A DNA stretch of 64,000 nucleotides from Streptomonospora sp. PA3 (GCF_009728995.1 NZ_VTZW01000019.1:535983-599982), one strand, 5' to 3'; counted from the first letter of the stretch, positions 43,500 through 52,989 are shown. Notes: a model not told the origin generated them from the sequence alone. Made by a program: numbers and translations.

Positions 43500-44309
43500 A
43501 TGCGTCGAGACAGCACCCCTGAGTTCATCGAGGCGCTCGCGCGCGGACTCGACGTCCTGCGCTGCTTCGAGCCCGGTCGGCCCTCGATGACGCTCTCGGA
43601 GCTGGCTGCGGCCACCGGGTTGGCCCGGCCCACCGTCCGGCGCATCCTGATCACCCTGGAGCAGCTGGGCTACGTGCGCAGCGCCGACGGGGAGTTCTCG
43701 CTGACCCCGCGGGTGCTCGACCTGGGGATGGCCTACATCCGCTCGCAGAGCCTGTGGGACCTGGCGGTGCCGCACCTGCGGGAGCTGGTCAAGCAGACCG
43801 GGGAGTCCTGCTCGATCGCCCAGCTCGACGGCTCCGACATCGTCTACGTGGCGCGGGTGGCGGTGCCCAAGCTCGTCACCCTCGCCGTCACCATCGGCAC
43901 CCGCTTCCCCGCGCCGGCCACCTCGCTGGGCAAGGTGCTGCTGGCCGCGCTCTCCCCCGCTGAGCTGGACCGGACACTGGCCGAGCCCTCGCGTTCGGGC
44001 ATCGAGCCGCGGCACCGCCACGAGCGCGCGGAGCTGGATTCGGTGCTGAGCAGGGTGCGGGCGCGCGGGTGGGCGCTCACCGACGAGGAGCTCGCGCCGG
44101 GCATACGCTCGGTCGCCGCCCCCGTCCGCGACGGGCAGGGCGCTGTGGTGGCCGCGGTCAACGTCAACGCCCACGCCGCCGAGACCCCCGTCGAGACGCT
44201 GACCGAGCACCATCTGCCGCTGCTGCTGGGCGCGGCCAGCGCGATCAGCGCCGATTGGGAGGCGTGGAAGGCCCACCCGATGGAGGTCCTCGCTCCCGAG
44301 AGCGGCTGA
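43500..44309 (+). CDS. IclR family regulator (PcaR/CatR-like)
   Basis: 269 aa. Winged helix-turn-helix (SMTLSELAAATGLARPTVRRI, about residues 30-50) and an IclR effector domain (TSLGKVLLAALSP, SVAAPVRDGQGAVVAAVNVN). This subfamily (TIGR02431/PcaR-like) regulates protocatechuate and related aromatic pathways. It sits between the dioxygenase cluster and the aconitase homologue on the same strand and probably controls both, with a ring-cleavage intermediate as effector. Confidence 0.93.
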   Translation: MRRDSTPEFIEALARGLDVLRCFEPGRPSMTLSELAAATGLARPTVRRILITLEQLGYVRSADGEFSLTPRVLDLGMAYIRSQSLWDLAVPHLRELVKQTGESCSIAQLDGSDIVYVARVAVPKLVTLAVTIGTRFPAPATSLGKVLLAALSPAELDRTLAEPSRSGIEPRHRHERAELDSVLSRVRARGWALTDEELAPGIRSVAAPVRDGQGAVVAAVNVNAHAAETPVETLTEHHLPLLLGAASAISADWEAWKAHPMEVLAPESG

Positions 44310-44421
44310 AGGCGTCCACGCGCGAGGCCGGAGTCCCCTGCTCGCACCGCCCGCGTGGGCGGCGCCTCGTTTGCGGCGGGTGTGTGCGGTCAGCTTCCTC
44401 AGAAAAGAGGGAAGGAGCGAG

Positions 44422-46377
44422 ATGGGACGCGGTGTCGCACACAAGCTGATCGAGTCGCACCTGGTCGAGGGCGAGATGGTGCCCGGGCAGCCGATCGCGC
44501 TGAGCGTCGACCAGACCCTCACCCAGGACGCCACCGGGACCCTGGTGATGCAGGAGCTGGAGGCGCTGCGGCTGGACCGCACCCGGGCCGAGGTCAGCGT
44601 GCAGTATGTCGACCACAACCTGCTGCAGGCAGACGAGAAGAACGCCGAGGACCACGAGTTCCTGCAGTCGGCGGCGGCCCGCTACGGGTTCTGGTACTCC
44701 AAGCCCGGCAACGGCGTCTCCCATCCCACCCACATGCAGCGGTTCGGCGTCCCGGGCAAGACGATGGTCGGCTCCGACTCCCACACCTGCGCCGCGGGCT
44801 CGCTGGGCATGCTGGCCGTGGGCGTGGGCGGCCTGGAGGTCGCCATGGCCATCGCCGGCCGCCCGCTGCGCATCCGCGCACCCGAGATCTGGGGTGTGCG
44901 GCTCACCGGCGAACTGCCGGAGTGGACCTCGGCCAAGGACGTCATCCTGGAGATGCTGCGGCGGCACAGCACCAAGGGCGGGCTGAACCGCATCATCGAG
45001 TACCACGGTCCCGGCGTCGCCACGCTGAGCGCGATGGACCGCCACGTCATCGCGAACATGGGCGCCGAACTGGGCGCCACCACCACCGTCTTCCCCGCCG
45101 ACGACGCGGTGCGCGACTTCCTGCGCGCCGAGGACCGCGAGGGCGACTTCGTCGAGGTGCTCGCCGATCCCGACGCCTCCTACGACGTGACCGACGAGAT
45201 CGACCTCTCGCAGCTCGAACCGCTGATCGCGATGCCCTCGGCCCCCGACAACGTGGTGCCGGTGCGCGAGGCGGCGGGCGAGGAGGTCAGCCAGGTCGTC
45301 ATCGGCTCCTCGGCCAACCCGGGGCTGCGCGACTTCGCGATCGCCGCGGCCATGGTCAAGGGGCGCCAGACCAACAGCGCGGTCAGCTTCGACGTCAACC
45401 CGTCCTCCCGCCAGATCTACGCCGACCTGACGAAGATGGGCGCGACCTTCGACCTGATCGGCGCCGGCGCCCGCATCCACCAGGCGGGCTGCATGGGCTG
45501 CATCGGCATGGGCCAGGCCCCGGCCGTGGGCCGCAACTCGCTGCGCACCTTCCCGCGCAACTTCCCCGGGCGCTCGGGCACCAAGGAGGACTCGGTGTGG
45601 CTGTGCTCGCCGGAGACCGCGGCGGCATCCGCGCTCACCGGCGTGATCACCGACCCGCGCGACCTGGCCGAGAAGCTGGACATGGCCTACCCCCGGCTGG
45701 AGCTGCCGGAGCGCTCCAGCGTCAACACCCGGATGCTGGTTCCGCCGCCGCCGCTGGAGGAGGCCCGGCGGGTGGAGCTGGTCAAGGGGCCCAACATCTC
45801 GGCGCTGCCGGACTTCCCGCCGCTGCCCGACCGCATCGAGGCGCCGGTGCTGCTCAAGGTGGCCGACAACGTCTCCACCGACGAGATCTCGCCGGCCGGC
45901 GCCCAGGCGCTGCCCTACCGCTCCAACGTGCCCATGCTGGCCGAGTTCACCTTCACCCGCATCGACGAGGACTACCCGCGGCGGGCCAAGGAGGTCGCCG
46001 AGTCGGGGCACGTGGTGATCGGCGGGGACAACTACGGGCAGGGCTCCTCGCGCGAGCACGCCGCGATCACACCCCGCTACCTGGGCCTGCGCGCGGTCGT
46101 CGCGAAGTCCTTCGCCCGGATCCACTGGCAGAACCTCGCCAACTTCGGCGTGCTGGCGCTGGAGTTCGCCGACCCGGCCGACTACGACCGCATCGAGTCC
46201 GGCGACGTGCTGGTCGTCGACGGCCTCCACGAGACCCTGCCCGCCCGCAGTGAGGTGACCGCCCGCAACCAGACCAAGGGCGAGGACTACACCCTCCGCC
46301 ACCGCCTCTCCACCCCGCAGGTGGAGGCCGTCCTGGCCGGCGGCCAGATCCCCCTGCTGGCCCGGGAGCTGGAATAG
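44422..46377 (+). CDS. Aconitase family hydratase
   Basis: 651 aa. 4Fe-4S cluster cysteines: one in GSDSHTCAAG (near residue 115) and two in GCMGCIGMG (near 360). The swivel domain has the catalytic Ser loop GDNYGQGSSREHAA. Shorter than AcnA (~900 aa) and the size of the monomeric 640-670-aa aconitate hydratase/homoaconitase group. ATG 44422 follows GGGAAGGAG. Its place after the IclR gene in a CoA-transferase/citryl-CoA-lyase/dioxygenase island suggests it hydrates a citrate- or aconitate-like intermediate, rather than serving the TCA cycle. Confidence 0.9.
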   Translation: MGRGVAHKLIESHLVEGEMVPGQPIALSVDQTLTQDATGTLVMQELEALRLDRTRAEVSVQYVDHNLLQADEKNAEDHEFLQSAAARYGFWYSKPGNGVSHPTHMQRFGVPGKTMVGSDSHTCAAGSLGMLAVGVGGLEVAMAIAGRPLRIRAPEIWGVRLTGELPEWTSAKDVILEMLRRHSTKGGLNRIIEYHGPGVATLSAMDRHVIANMGAELGATTTVFPADDAVRDFLRAEDREGDFVEVLADPDASYDVTDEIDLSQLEPLIAMPSAPDNVVPVREAAGEEVSQVVIGSSANPGLRDFAIAAAMVKGRQTNSAVSFDVNPSSRQIYADLTKMGATFDLIGAGARIHQAGCMGCIGMGQAPAVGRNSLRTFPRNFPGRSGTKEDSVWLCSPETAAASALTGVITDPRDLAEKLDMAYPRLELPERSSVNTRMLVPPPPLEEARRVELVKGPNISALPDFPPLPDRIEAPVLLKVADNVSTDEISPAGAQALPYRSNVPMLAEFTFTRIDEDYPRRAKEVAESGHVVIGGDNYGQGSSREHAAITPRYLGLRAVVAKSFARIHWQNLANFGVLALEFADPADYDRIESGDVLVVDGLHETLPARSEVTARNQTKGEDYTLRHRLSTPQVEAVLAGGQIPLLARELE

Positions 46378-46474
46378 GGCGGCGGCAGATGCGGGATTCG
46401 CCCGCTTCGTCTGCGCTGCCGCAGCGGCGACTCTTGCGCTGAGAGCCCCGGCGTTCCGAATGGGAGGCGGCGCG

Positions 46475-46705
46475 ATGACCGCGGCGGTTCCGGTCGACCC
46501 GACGCACTACACCTACCGGGTCACCTGGTCGGCCGAGGACGGGGAGTTCGTCGCCGTCTGCGTCGAACTTCCCTCTCTCTCGTGGCTTGCGGCCGGTCCC
46601 CACGAGGCGCTGACCGGAGTGGAGCGCGTAGCGGCCGAAGCGGTCTCCGACATGCACGCCAACGACGAGGAGGTCCCCGTCCCGCTGGCGGAGCGCCGCT
46701 ACTAG
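46475..46705 (+). CDS. HicB-like protein, no toxin partner seen
   Basis: 76 aa. Partial RNase-H-like HicB fold: YTYRVTWSAEDGEFVAVCVELPSLSWLAAGPHEAL. ATG 46475 is preceded by GGAGG. There is no HicA-type gene next to it and no DNA-binding tail, so it is an orphan, not a shown antitoxin. Its TAG stop overlaps the stop of the convergent exporter gene (CTAG at 46702-46705). Confidence 0.7.
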   Translation: MTAAVPVDPTHYTYRVTWSAEDGEFVAVCVELPSLSWLAAGPHEALTGVERVAAEAVSDMHANDEEVPVPLAERRY

Positions 46706-48213
46706 CCGCGCACGAGCGGTCCGTCCGTCCGGTGCGGCGCCGGGGGATCGACGGGGTCGGGGCGCGCGGTGCGGGGCAGGAGGGGGAGCAGGAGCAGGGC
46801 GGTCAGGAACGCGGCCGCGTTGTAGGCGAGGGTGGTGGCGGCCGCTGCGGAGAACGCGCGGGCGCGGGCCGGGTCGCCCGGGTCCGCGGGGGCGCCCGCG
46901 GCGAGCCAGAAGAAGAGTGTCCCGACCACGGCGACTCCCGCGGCCGTGCCGAGCTGCATGACGGCGTTGGCCACGCCCGAGGCGGCTCCGGCGCTGTCTT
47001 CGGGGACGTCGGCCAGGACCACGCCGGTCAGGATCGGCACGCACATGCCCATGCCGACCCCCGCGATCAGTACCGGTAGGGCGACGTGCCACCAGGCGAG
47101 GTGGGGGCCGGCGGCCGACAGCACGGTGATCAGCGCGAGGGCGCCGGCGAGCATGACGGCCAAGCCGATGCCGATCACCCGGCGGCCGCGGGTGGTGGCA
47201 TAGCGCTGGGCGACACCGGACATCAGGGTGATGCCGACGGGCCAGGCGGCGATGGCCGCGGCGGTGGCCATCGGCGACCAGCCCAAGCCGAGCTGGAGCG
47301 CGTAGGTCAGCACGAGGAAGAGCGACGCCAGGCCGGAGAAGAGCACGAGCATGACGGCGGTCCCGGCCGTGAACGAGCGGCGTGCGAACAGCGACGGCGG
47401 CACGAGTGCCGATCCGGTGCGGCGGTCGCGGCGGCGCTGGTGTGCGGCGAAGGCGATCAGCAGCGGCACGGAGGCGCCGAGGAGGGCGACGGCCGCCGCG
47501 TCCCAGCCGCGCTCGCGGCCCTGGATGAGCGGGAACATCACCGCGAAGGCGGTCAGACCGATCAGCACCACGCCGACCGGATCCGGGCGCAGCGCGTCGG
47601 CGGCCCTGCTCTCGGGCATCAGCCACAGGGCCAGCGCGATGGCGGCGGCTCCCAGAGGCAGGTTGACGAAGAAGACGCTCCGCCACCCCAGTCCGAAGAG
47701 GTCGGCCTCGGTGAGCACGGCGCCCAGCACGGGACCGCTCACGTTGGCCAGGCTCAGCGTGATTCCGTAGAGGACGAAGGCCTTGGCGCGGTCGCGGTTG
47801 TGGTCGAACAGCACCACGATGATCGACATGACCTGCGGCACCATCAGGGCGGCACCGACGCCCTGCGCGAGGCGCCCGGCGATGAGGGCCTCGGCGGTCG
47901 GCGCCGCACCGCACACCGCCGAGGCGGCGGTGAAGACGGCCGTGCCCGCCAGGAACATGCGCTTGCGGCCCAGGATGTCGCCCAGGCGGCCGCCGGTGAC
48001 CAGCACGAGCGCGAAGGCCAGCGAATAGCCTGCCAGGACCCACTGGGCCGCCGAGTATCCGGCGCCCAGGCTGCTCTGCATGCGCGGCAGGACGATGTTG
48101 ACGATCGTGGCGTCGACGAGGTCCATGAACAGGGCGGCGAGGACGACGACGAGGACGATCCAACGGGTCGTGTGCACGGATACGGAGCGAGGCTGAGCCG
48201 GCGCGACCGCCAT
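46702..48213 (-). CDS. DHA2-type MFS exporter (14 helices)
   Basis: 503 aa. 14 predicted membrane helices of the EmrB/QacA group; motif A GGRLGDILGRKRMF near residue 75 and motif C-like GPVLGAVLTEADLFGLGWR in helix 5. Proton-driven drug or metabolite efflux. ATG 48213 follows GGGGAG. Divergent from a MarR gene with a palindrome-rich AT patch between, the standard design of a drug-inducible efflux pump. Confidence 0.93.
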   Translation of the reverse strand: MAVAPAQPRSVSVHTTRWIVLVVVLAALFMDLVDATIVNIVLPRMQSSLGAGYSAAQWVLAGYSLAFALVLVTGGRLGDILGRKRMFLAGTAVFTAASAVCGAAPTAEALIAGRLAQGVGAALMVPQVMSIIVVLFDHNRDRAKAFVLYGITLSLANVSGPVLGAVLTEADLFGLGWRSVFFVNLPLGAAAIALALWLMPESRAADALRPDPVGVVLIGLTAFAVMFPLIQGRERGWDAAAVALLGASVPLLIAFAAHQRRRDRRTGSALVPPSLFARRSFTAGTAVMLVLFSGLASLFLVLTYALQLGLGWSPMATAAAIAAWPVGITLMSGVAQRYATTRGRRVIGIGLAVMLAGALALITVLSAAGPHLAWWHVALPVLIAGVGMGMCVPILTGVVLADVPEDSAGAASGVANAVMQLGTAAGVAVVGTLFFWLAAGAPADPGDPARARAFSAAAATTLAYNAAAFLTALLLLPLLPRTARPDPVDPPAPHRTDGPLVRG

Positions 48214-48245
48214 GGGAACTCCCCAGTATGCTCGGAGATGCACAG

Positions 48246-48290
48246 AAAGAGAGAATCTCTATCTCAGAGTCTCTCTATTTCAGAGAAATT
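48246..48290. promoter_or_regulatory. MarR operator region
   Basis: AGAGA/TCTCT palindromes: AGAGA-A-TCTCT and TCTCT-N5-AGAGA within 45 bp, an unusually AT-rich purine/pyrimidine patch lying between the divergent exporter and MarR starts. Confidence 0.7.
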
Positions 48291-48308
48291 ATGCGAGGGG
48301 TGAGCCTG

Positions 48309-48806
48309 GTGTCAACGCCCGAAGCCACGTCCGGTGCGGCAGAGGCGGCGCCGCCGGACCCCGACGCGCTCTATGAGGAGCTGCGCGCCGCGGCCTCCCT
48401 GGCCGTGCGGTTCCACGCCGCGCTGGCCGCGCACGCCGGTGTCAACATCACCGACGTCAGCTGCCTCGGCGCCCTGGACAAGAACGGCCCGATGAGCCCC
48501 GGCGACCTGGCGGCGCACACGGGCCTCTCGCGCGGGGGTGCGATCACCGCGGCGGTCGACCGCTTGGAGAAGTCGGGGTACGTCCGGCGGCGCCGCGACG
48601 ACGAGGACCGCCGGCGGGTCCTCGTCGAGCTCGTCCGAGACGGCGCCTACACGCGTCTGCGCGAAACCCTGGAGGCGCTGGAGCACTCCTACGGCGAGGT
48701 GCTCGCCGACTACACCGACGACCAGCGGCGCCTGCTGCTGGAGTTCAACCGCCGCATCAACGCCCGCCTGCAGGAGCGGACCGCCGAACTCCAGCACCAG
48801 AAGTAA
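48309..48806 (+). CDS. MarR family regulator
   Basis: 165 aa from GTG 48309, chosen because GAGGGG lies 8 nt upstream; ATG 48291 is an alternative. Winged helix-turn-helix: SPGDLAAHTGLSRGGAITAAVDRLEKSGYV, then wing RRRRDDEDRR. Likely represses itself and the divergent DHA2 exporter through the AGAGA/TCTCT palindromes, released by the exporter's substrate. Confidence 0.92.
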   Translation: MSTPEATSGAAEAAPPDPDALYEELRAAASLAVRFHAALAAHAGVNITDVSCLGALDKNGPMSPGDLAAHTGLSRGGAITAAVDRLEKSGYVRRRRDDEDRRRVLVELVRDGAYTRLRETLEALEHSYGEVLADYTDDQRRLLLEFNRRINARLQERTAELQHQK

Positions 48807-49080
48807 CCGGCGGCCCGGCCCGGCGCCCACCGGAACCGGTGCCCGCCGGTTGCGCGCCCGACGAGGGCGGCGAGGGCGGCGGACGGCTCAGCCCGCGGAG
48901 ATCGGTCCGGGTGCCCGCCGGTGACCCTCGCGACGAGGGCAGCGAGGACGGCGGTGGGTGCGGCTCGCGGTCATCGGTTCGGAAGGATGTCGGTCGCGGT
49001 GGGCGACGGGGGCGGCGGCGCGCCGGTCGGGTTTCGACCCAGCCCCGTCCGCCCGCCGCACCTCGCCCGGAACCCCGAAT

Positions 49081-49099
49081 GCCCGATTTAATCTAACTC
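49081..49099. repeat. Conserved AT-rich motif, copy 2
   Basis: GCCCGATTTAATCTAACTC, preceded by GGAACCCCGAAT. A hairpin (49108-49118 with 49154-49164, one mismatch) follows, and an inner palindrome GGTCAC-AC-GTGACC is at 49136-49149. Confidence 0.75.
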
Positions 49100-49285
49100 T
49101 CAGGAAACGATCTTGTACTTTTAGTCATAGTTGGCGGTCACACGTGACCTCAGGTACACGATCGCCGAAGGAAACCGCGCGGTCGGCGGCCGCGCACCCG
49201 CCGGGCGGCCGATATCGGGCGCGGAATCGGGCATCGGAGGCATATGCCGCGGCGGGCGGGCGACGATCATCACCGAATGTTCGCG

Positions 49286-49885
49286 GGGGCGGCCTCCGGC
49301 CGCGCGGCGGGCCGTCCGCGGCGTCGAATCCTCCCGCGATGTCCGGTATGCGGGGGCGCCGGAGCGGCCCACACGGCCCGGATCGGCGATGATCATGGCG
49401 TTTGGCGCGGAATCGGCGTCAAAACCGCTCCAAACGCGCACCTCGTGGCACCCCGGCCGCCTCCACCTCCCGCCACGGCCGGGCATTCCGGACAAACCAC
49501 CCCGGTTTCCTTTCGCATCCCGGAAAACCCGGCGCACCGGTGCGCCGCACAGCAACACCGCGCACCATCGGCGGGCATCGTCGACCCAACGCGAGGCGAT
49601 ATGCCCGGAACAGCCCGCCCGAGCCGTGTCTCAGACGGCGGGGGCGCCGCCTTCCAGGAACCCACCGGGCACCACCCGGGGCGGCCACCACCGGGGCTGC
49701 GGCAATGGGTGCGCCTCGCGAAGCGCGGTCACAGCTTGCCGCCGAGCGCACGCAGTCCTTCCCAGGCGGAGCCGTACCACCGGTGGCGGGCCTCCGAAAC
49801 ACAGGTGCACCGCCGCTCGGCGGCAAGCTGGCGCACCGCGCTTCGCGCATCACAGCCCCATTGCCGCAACCTCCTGTGGTGACCG
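49286..49885. repeat. Duplicated core element, copy 2
   Basis: About 600 bp matching 24552-25140 in the same orientation. Includes the counterpart of the GTTTGG/CCAAAC hairpin (one mismatch) and a 175-nt stem-loop at its 3' end. Small indels, including a 6-bp in-frame one, separate it from copy 1. Confidence 0.85.
49696..49870. repeat. 175-nt conserved stem-loop, copy 2
   Basis: Left arm 49696-49748, right arm 49814-49870, exactly the same total length as copy 1. The left arm is unchanged over all 53 bases while the loop has many changes. Confidence 0.75.
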
Positions 49886-49929
49886 GCTCCTTTAACACGG
49901 CGACCGCCCGGCCCCGATCCCCAACCGCC

Positions 49930-50340
49930 CTCGCCGCCCCGTCGGGTGGGCGACCATCGGGCACCGGACATGTGATCGCTGACCCGAACTCCCGGCGTCC
50001 TCGCTGCCCTCGTCGCTTGCCGCACCGGCGAGCACCCGATCCGGTGGGCGCAGGCCCAACCCCGCGCCGCCGTCGCTGCCACGTCGCATGCGCAACCGGC
50101 GGGCACCCTGACCGGTGGGCTCGGGCGCGCCCATCCGCCGCCGTTGCTGCCTTCGTCGGGTGATCAACCGGCGGACACCGGTTCCGATGGGCTCGGGCTC
50201 AACCATCCGCCGCCCCCGCTGCCCCGCCGCACGCCCAACCACCGGGCGCCCGAACCGACCGGCACAGGCCCAACCACCCACCGCCCTCACCGCCCCGCCG
50301 GGTGCGGAACCGGCCGGCCGCGGGCTCGATGAACGCGCGC
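49930..50340 (-). repeat. Degenerate ~72-bp-type array, right flank of copy 2
   Basis: Reverse-oriented, more diverged units (CACCGGCGAGCACCCGATCC, ACCGGCGGGCACCCTGACC, ACCACCGGGCGCCCGAACC) related to those at 25155-25760. Confidence 0.65.
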
Positions 50341-50457
50341 CGCGCACCCACCGTCCTCGCCGCCGCAACCGGTAGGTCAACCGTTCGCCCGCAGCAACGA
50401 ACGATCCGCCGCCGCCCGGCCCTCATCTCCCGCCGTCGGTCACCGGTTTCCCTTCCG

Positions 50458-52002
50458 TCACCCCCGCTGCAGCAGGGCGAGGGCGTCGCCGGCGGCCTGC
50501 TTGAGGGAATCGGCGTCGGCGGCGATGAGGGACGCCCGCGTACGGCGTTCGAGGAGGTCGGATTCGTCCAGGGCGCCCTCGTGGCGGACCGCCCAGTGCA
50601 GTTCGGCGGGGGTGATGCCCGCGGCGAGGGGGGTCAGCAGCTCGGGGCGCCCTTCGGCCTCGGCGAGTACCGCCGGGGCCTCGGTGCCGTAGCGGGCCAC
50701 CAGGCGGGCGGGGGCGGCGACGCGGCGCAGTTGTGCGGGGGAGCCGGCGCCCACCAGGGGCAGGCGGCGGGTGCGGCACGGTCCCGCCCGCAGTCCCGCG
50801 CGCTCCACGGCCGCGTCCACGGCGTCCTCGGCCATGCGCCGGTAGGTGGTCAGCTTGCCGCCCACCACGGTCAGCACCCCCTCCTCAGAGGTCAGCACCG
50901 CGTGGCGGCGGGACAGGTCGGCGCTGCGGCCCTCTCCGGCGTCCAGCAGCGGACGCAGCCCGGCGAACGCGCCGGCCACGTCGGCGCGGCGCGGCGGGGC
51001 CGCCAGCACGCCGCCGATCACATCCAGCAGGAACGCCACGTCGTCCTCGGGCACCGCCGGCACGTCCGGCGTGGGGCCGTCGAGGGGCTCGTCGGTCAGT
51101 CCGACGTAGACGCGGCCGTCCTGCTGGGGCAGTACGAGCGCGAACCGGGTGGCCTCGCCGGGCACCGGGATGGTCAGCGCCGAGCGCAGCCCGCCGAACA
51201 GGCGGCCCGGCAGCACCAGGTGCGTGCCCCGGCTCGGGCGCAGCCGCACCTGGGGGACGAGCTCCTGCGCCCAGACCCCCGCGGCGTTGACGACGGCGCG
51301 CGGCCGGAGTTCCAGCGCCGTCCCGGTGAGCCGGTCGCGCAGGAGGGCGCGGCCGCCCTCCAACTCCTCGGCCGCGCAGCGGGTCAGCACCGCGGCGCCG
51401 TGGGCGGCGGCGGTGCGCGCGAGGTCGACGACGAGCCGGGCGTCGTCGACGAGCTGGCCGTCGAAGGACAGCTGCCCGCCCCGCAGCCCTTCCGGGCGCA
51501 GGCCCGGCGCCAGGTGCAGGGCGCGGCGCCGCGAGACGGTGCGCGACGCCGGCAGCAGCGAACCGCGGGTGCCGGCCGACAGCCGCAGCGCGTCGCCCAT
51601 GAGCAGTCCGGCGCGGGTGATGGCCGCCCGCCTCCGGCTCACGGCGCTGTGCAGGGGCAGCAGCATGGGCAGGGGCCGCACCAGGTGCGGGGCGGTGCGA
51701 GAGATGAGGACGTGCCGCTCGCGCGCGCTTTCGCGGGCGATGCCGACCTGCCCGGAGGCCAGGTAGCGCAGTCCGCCGTGCACGAGCTTGGAGCTCCACC
51801 GGCTGGTGCCGAAGGCCAGGTCGTGCTTTTCGGCGAGCACGACCGAGAGCCCGCGCGAGGCGGCGTCCAGCGCGATGCCGGTGCCGGTGACGCCCCCGCC
51901 CACTACGAGCAGGTCCACGCGCGGGTCGGCCGCGAGGCGGTCCAGGTCGCGGTCCCGCCGCGCGGCGTTCAGGGAAGCGCCGGGGGCGCCGCCGGCGCTC
52001 AC
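50458..52002 (-). CDS. glpD: Glycerol-3-phosphate dehydrogenase (FAD), GlpD-like
   Basis: 514 aa. N-terminal FAD-binding motif LLVVGGGVTGTGIALDAASR (about residue 31) followed by the GlpD mark AFGTSRWSSKLVHGGLRYL. C-terminal cap domain present. It oxidises glycerol-3-phosphate to DHAP with electrons passed to quinone. GTG 52002 is the best start but its ribosome site is weak. Next to TetR, an alkyl-DHAP-synthase-like oxidase and a lipid kinase; the product DHAP links it to ether-lipid or phospholipid precursor supply. Confidence 0.93.
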   Translation of the reverse strand: MSAGGAPGASLNAARRDRDLDRLAADPRVDLLVVGGGVTGTGIALDAASRGLSVVLAEKHDLAFGTSRWSSKLVHGGLRYLASGQVGIARESARERHVLISRTAPHLVRPLPMLLPLHSAVSRRRAAITRAGLLMGDALRLSAGTRGSLLPASRTVSRRRALHLAPGLRPEGLRGGQLSFDGQLVDDARLVVDLARTAAAHGAAVLTRCAAEELEGGRALLRDRLTGTALELRPRAVVNAAGVWAQELVPQVRLRPSRGTHLVLPGRLFGGLRSALTIPVPGEATRFALVLPQQDGRVYVGLTDEPLDGPTPDVPAVPEDDVAFLLDVIGGVLAAPPRRADVAGAFAGLRPLLDAGEGRSADLSRRHAVLTSEEGVLTVVGGKLTTYRRMAEDAVDAAVERAGLRAGPCRTRRLPLVGAGSPAQLRRVAAPARLVARYGTEAPAVLAEAEGRPELLTPLAAGITPAELHWAVRHEGALDESDLLERRTRASLIAADADSLKQAAGDALALLQRG

Positions 52003-52348
52003 GCCGCACCGCCCGCAGCGGGCCCGCGCGCCCGGCCGCCCGCGCCGGCGCGCGATGAGGCGGTCGCCGCCGACCACGCTGCCGCCGACCGCGGTGGGCT
52101 GCGGTCCGCCGCGCGGGCCGCCGAGCACCCTCCGACCCGGTGCGGCCGCACGTCCGCCTGGCCCGGCGCCTCCCCGCCCGCCGCAGAGCCGGCGGCCGAG
52201 GGCGCCTCCGGTCCGGGCGCGGCCCACCGGCCGACCGGCCGGCGCCGCCCATACCCCGGCCCTCGGCGGCGCTCGCCCGGCCGGCCCTGCCCGCCCGGAG
52301 AGCCCTGCGGTCGCATCCGGTGGCCGGACTCGGGGCGCGGCGCGGGCC

Positions 52349-52972
52349 TCACGGCGCCTCCCCCTCCGGGGCGAGGTAGCGGTCGAGCATGCGGCGGACC
52401 TCCCGGGTGAGGCCGTCGAGAGTGAGTGCTTCGGCGACCAGGCGCCAGGACTGGGCGGCGCTCTGCACCACCAGCAGCACCATGCGTGCGAGCTCGGCGG
52501 GGTCGCCGGTGCGCACCGACCCGTCGGCCTGGCCGCGGCGGATCTGGTCCTCGATGACGGCGAGTGCGTGGCGCTGGCTGGAGCCCAGGCGCTGGAAGGT
52601 GTAGGTGACCAGCGCCTCCGGCTCGGTGTCGAGGATGCGCGACATCAGCGGGTGGGCGCGCAGCTCGGCGAGGACGCAGGCCGCTCCGGCGACCAGCCGT
52701 GTGCGGCCGTCGCCCCCCTCGGCCGCCGCGCGGGGCGCCGCCGCGGCCATCACCGCGCGCATCTCGCGGGTCAGCAGGTCGCCGAGGAGCGTGTCGATGT
52801 CGCGCCAGCGCCGGTAGACGGTCGGCCGGCTGACGCCCGCGCGCCGGGCGACGTCGGTGAGGGTCAGGCGCCGCAGCCCGAACACGGCGATGGACTCCCG
52901 TGCCGCGTCGAGGAGGGACTGCGCCAGCGGGTCCGCGGCGGTCTCCTCGTCCTCGTTACTGATTGACAGCAT
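52349..52972 (-). CDS. TetR family regulator of the glpD/lipid kinase locus
   Basis: 207 aa. Helix-turn-helix at about residues 37-58 (LTLTDVARRAGVSRPTVYRR). The ATG lies only 17 bp from the divergent oxidase ATG, so promoters overlap coding sequence and messages may be leaderless. Homologous position to Rv2250c in Mycobacterium tuberculosis. A candidate half-site pair ACAG-N11-CTGT spans the start codons. Confidence 0.92.
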   Translation of the reverse strand: MLSISNEDEETAADPLAQSLLDAARESIAVFGLRRLTLTDVARRAGVSRPTVYRRWRDIDTLLGDLLTREMRAVMAAAAPRAAAEGGDGRTRLVAGAACVLAELRAHPLMSRILDTEPEALVTYTFQRLGSSQRHALAVIEDQIRRGQADGSVRTGDPAELARMVLLVVQSAAQSWRLVAEALTLDGLTREVRRMLDRYLAPEGEAP

Positions 52973-52989
52973 ATGGAAAACTGTAACGC

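Larger units (their letters stand above)
48807..50457. other. Gene-free 1.65-kb region
   Basis: Second locus of the repeat element: short forward array (about 48830-48950), motif copy 2, a hairpin, the core copy 2, then a reverse array (about 49930-50340). No credible gene on either strand. Confidence 0.7.

Noticed and set aside
46475-46705. HicAB toxin-antitoxin system
   Set aside because: No HicA-like gene on either side; only a partial HicB fold is present.
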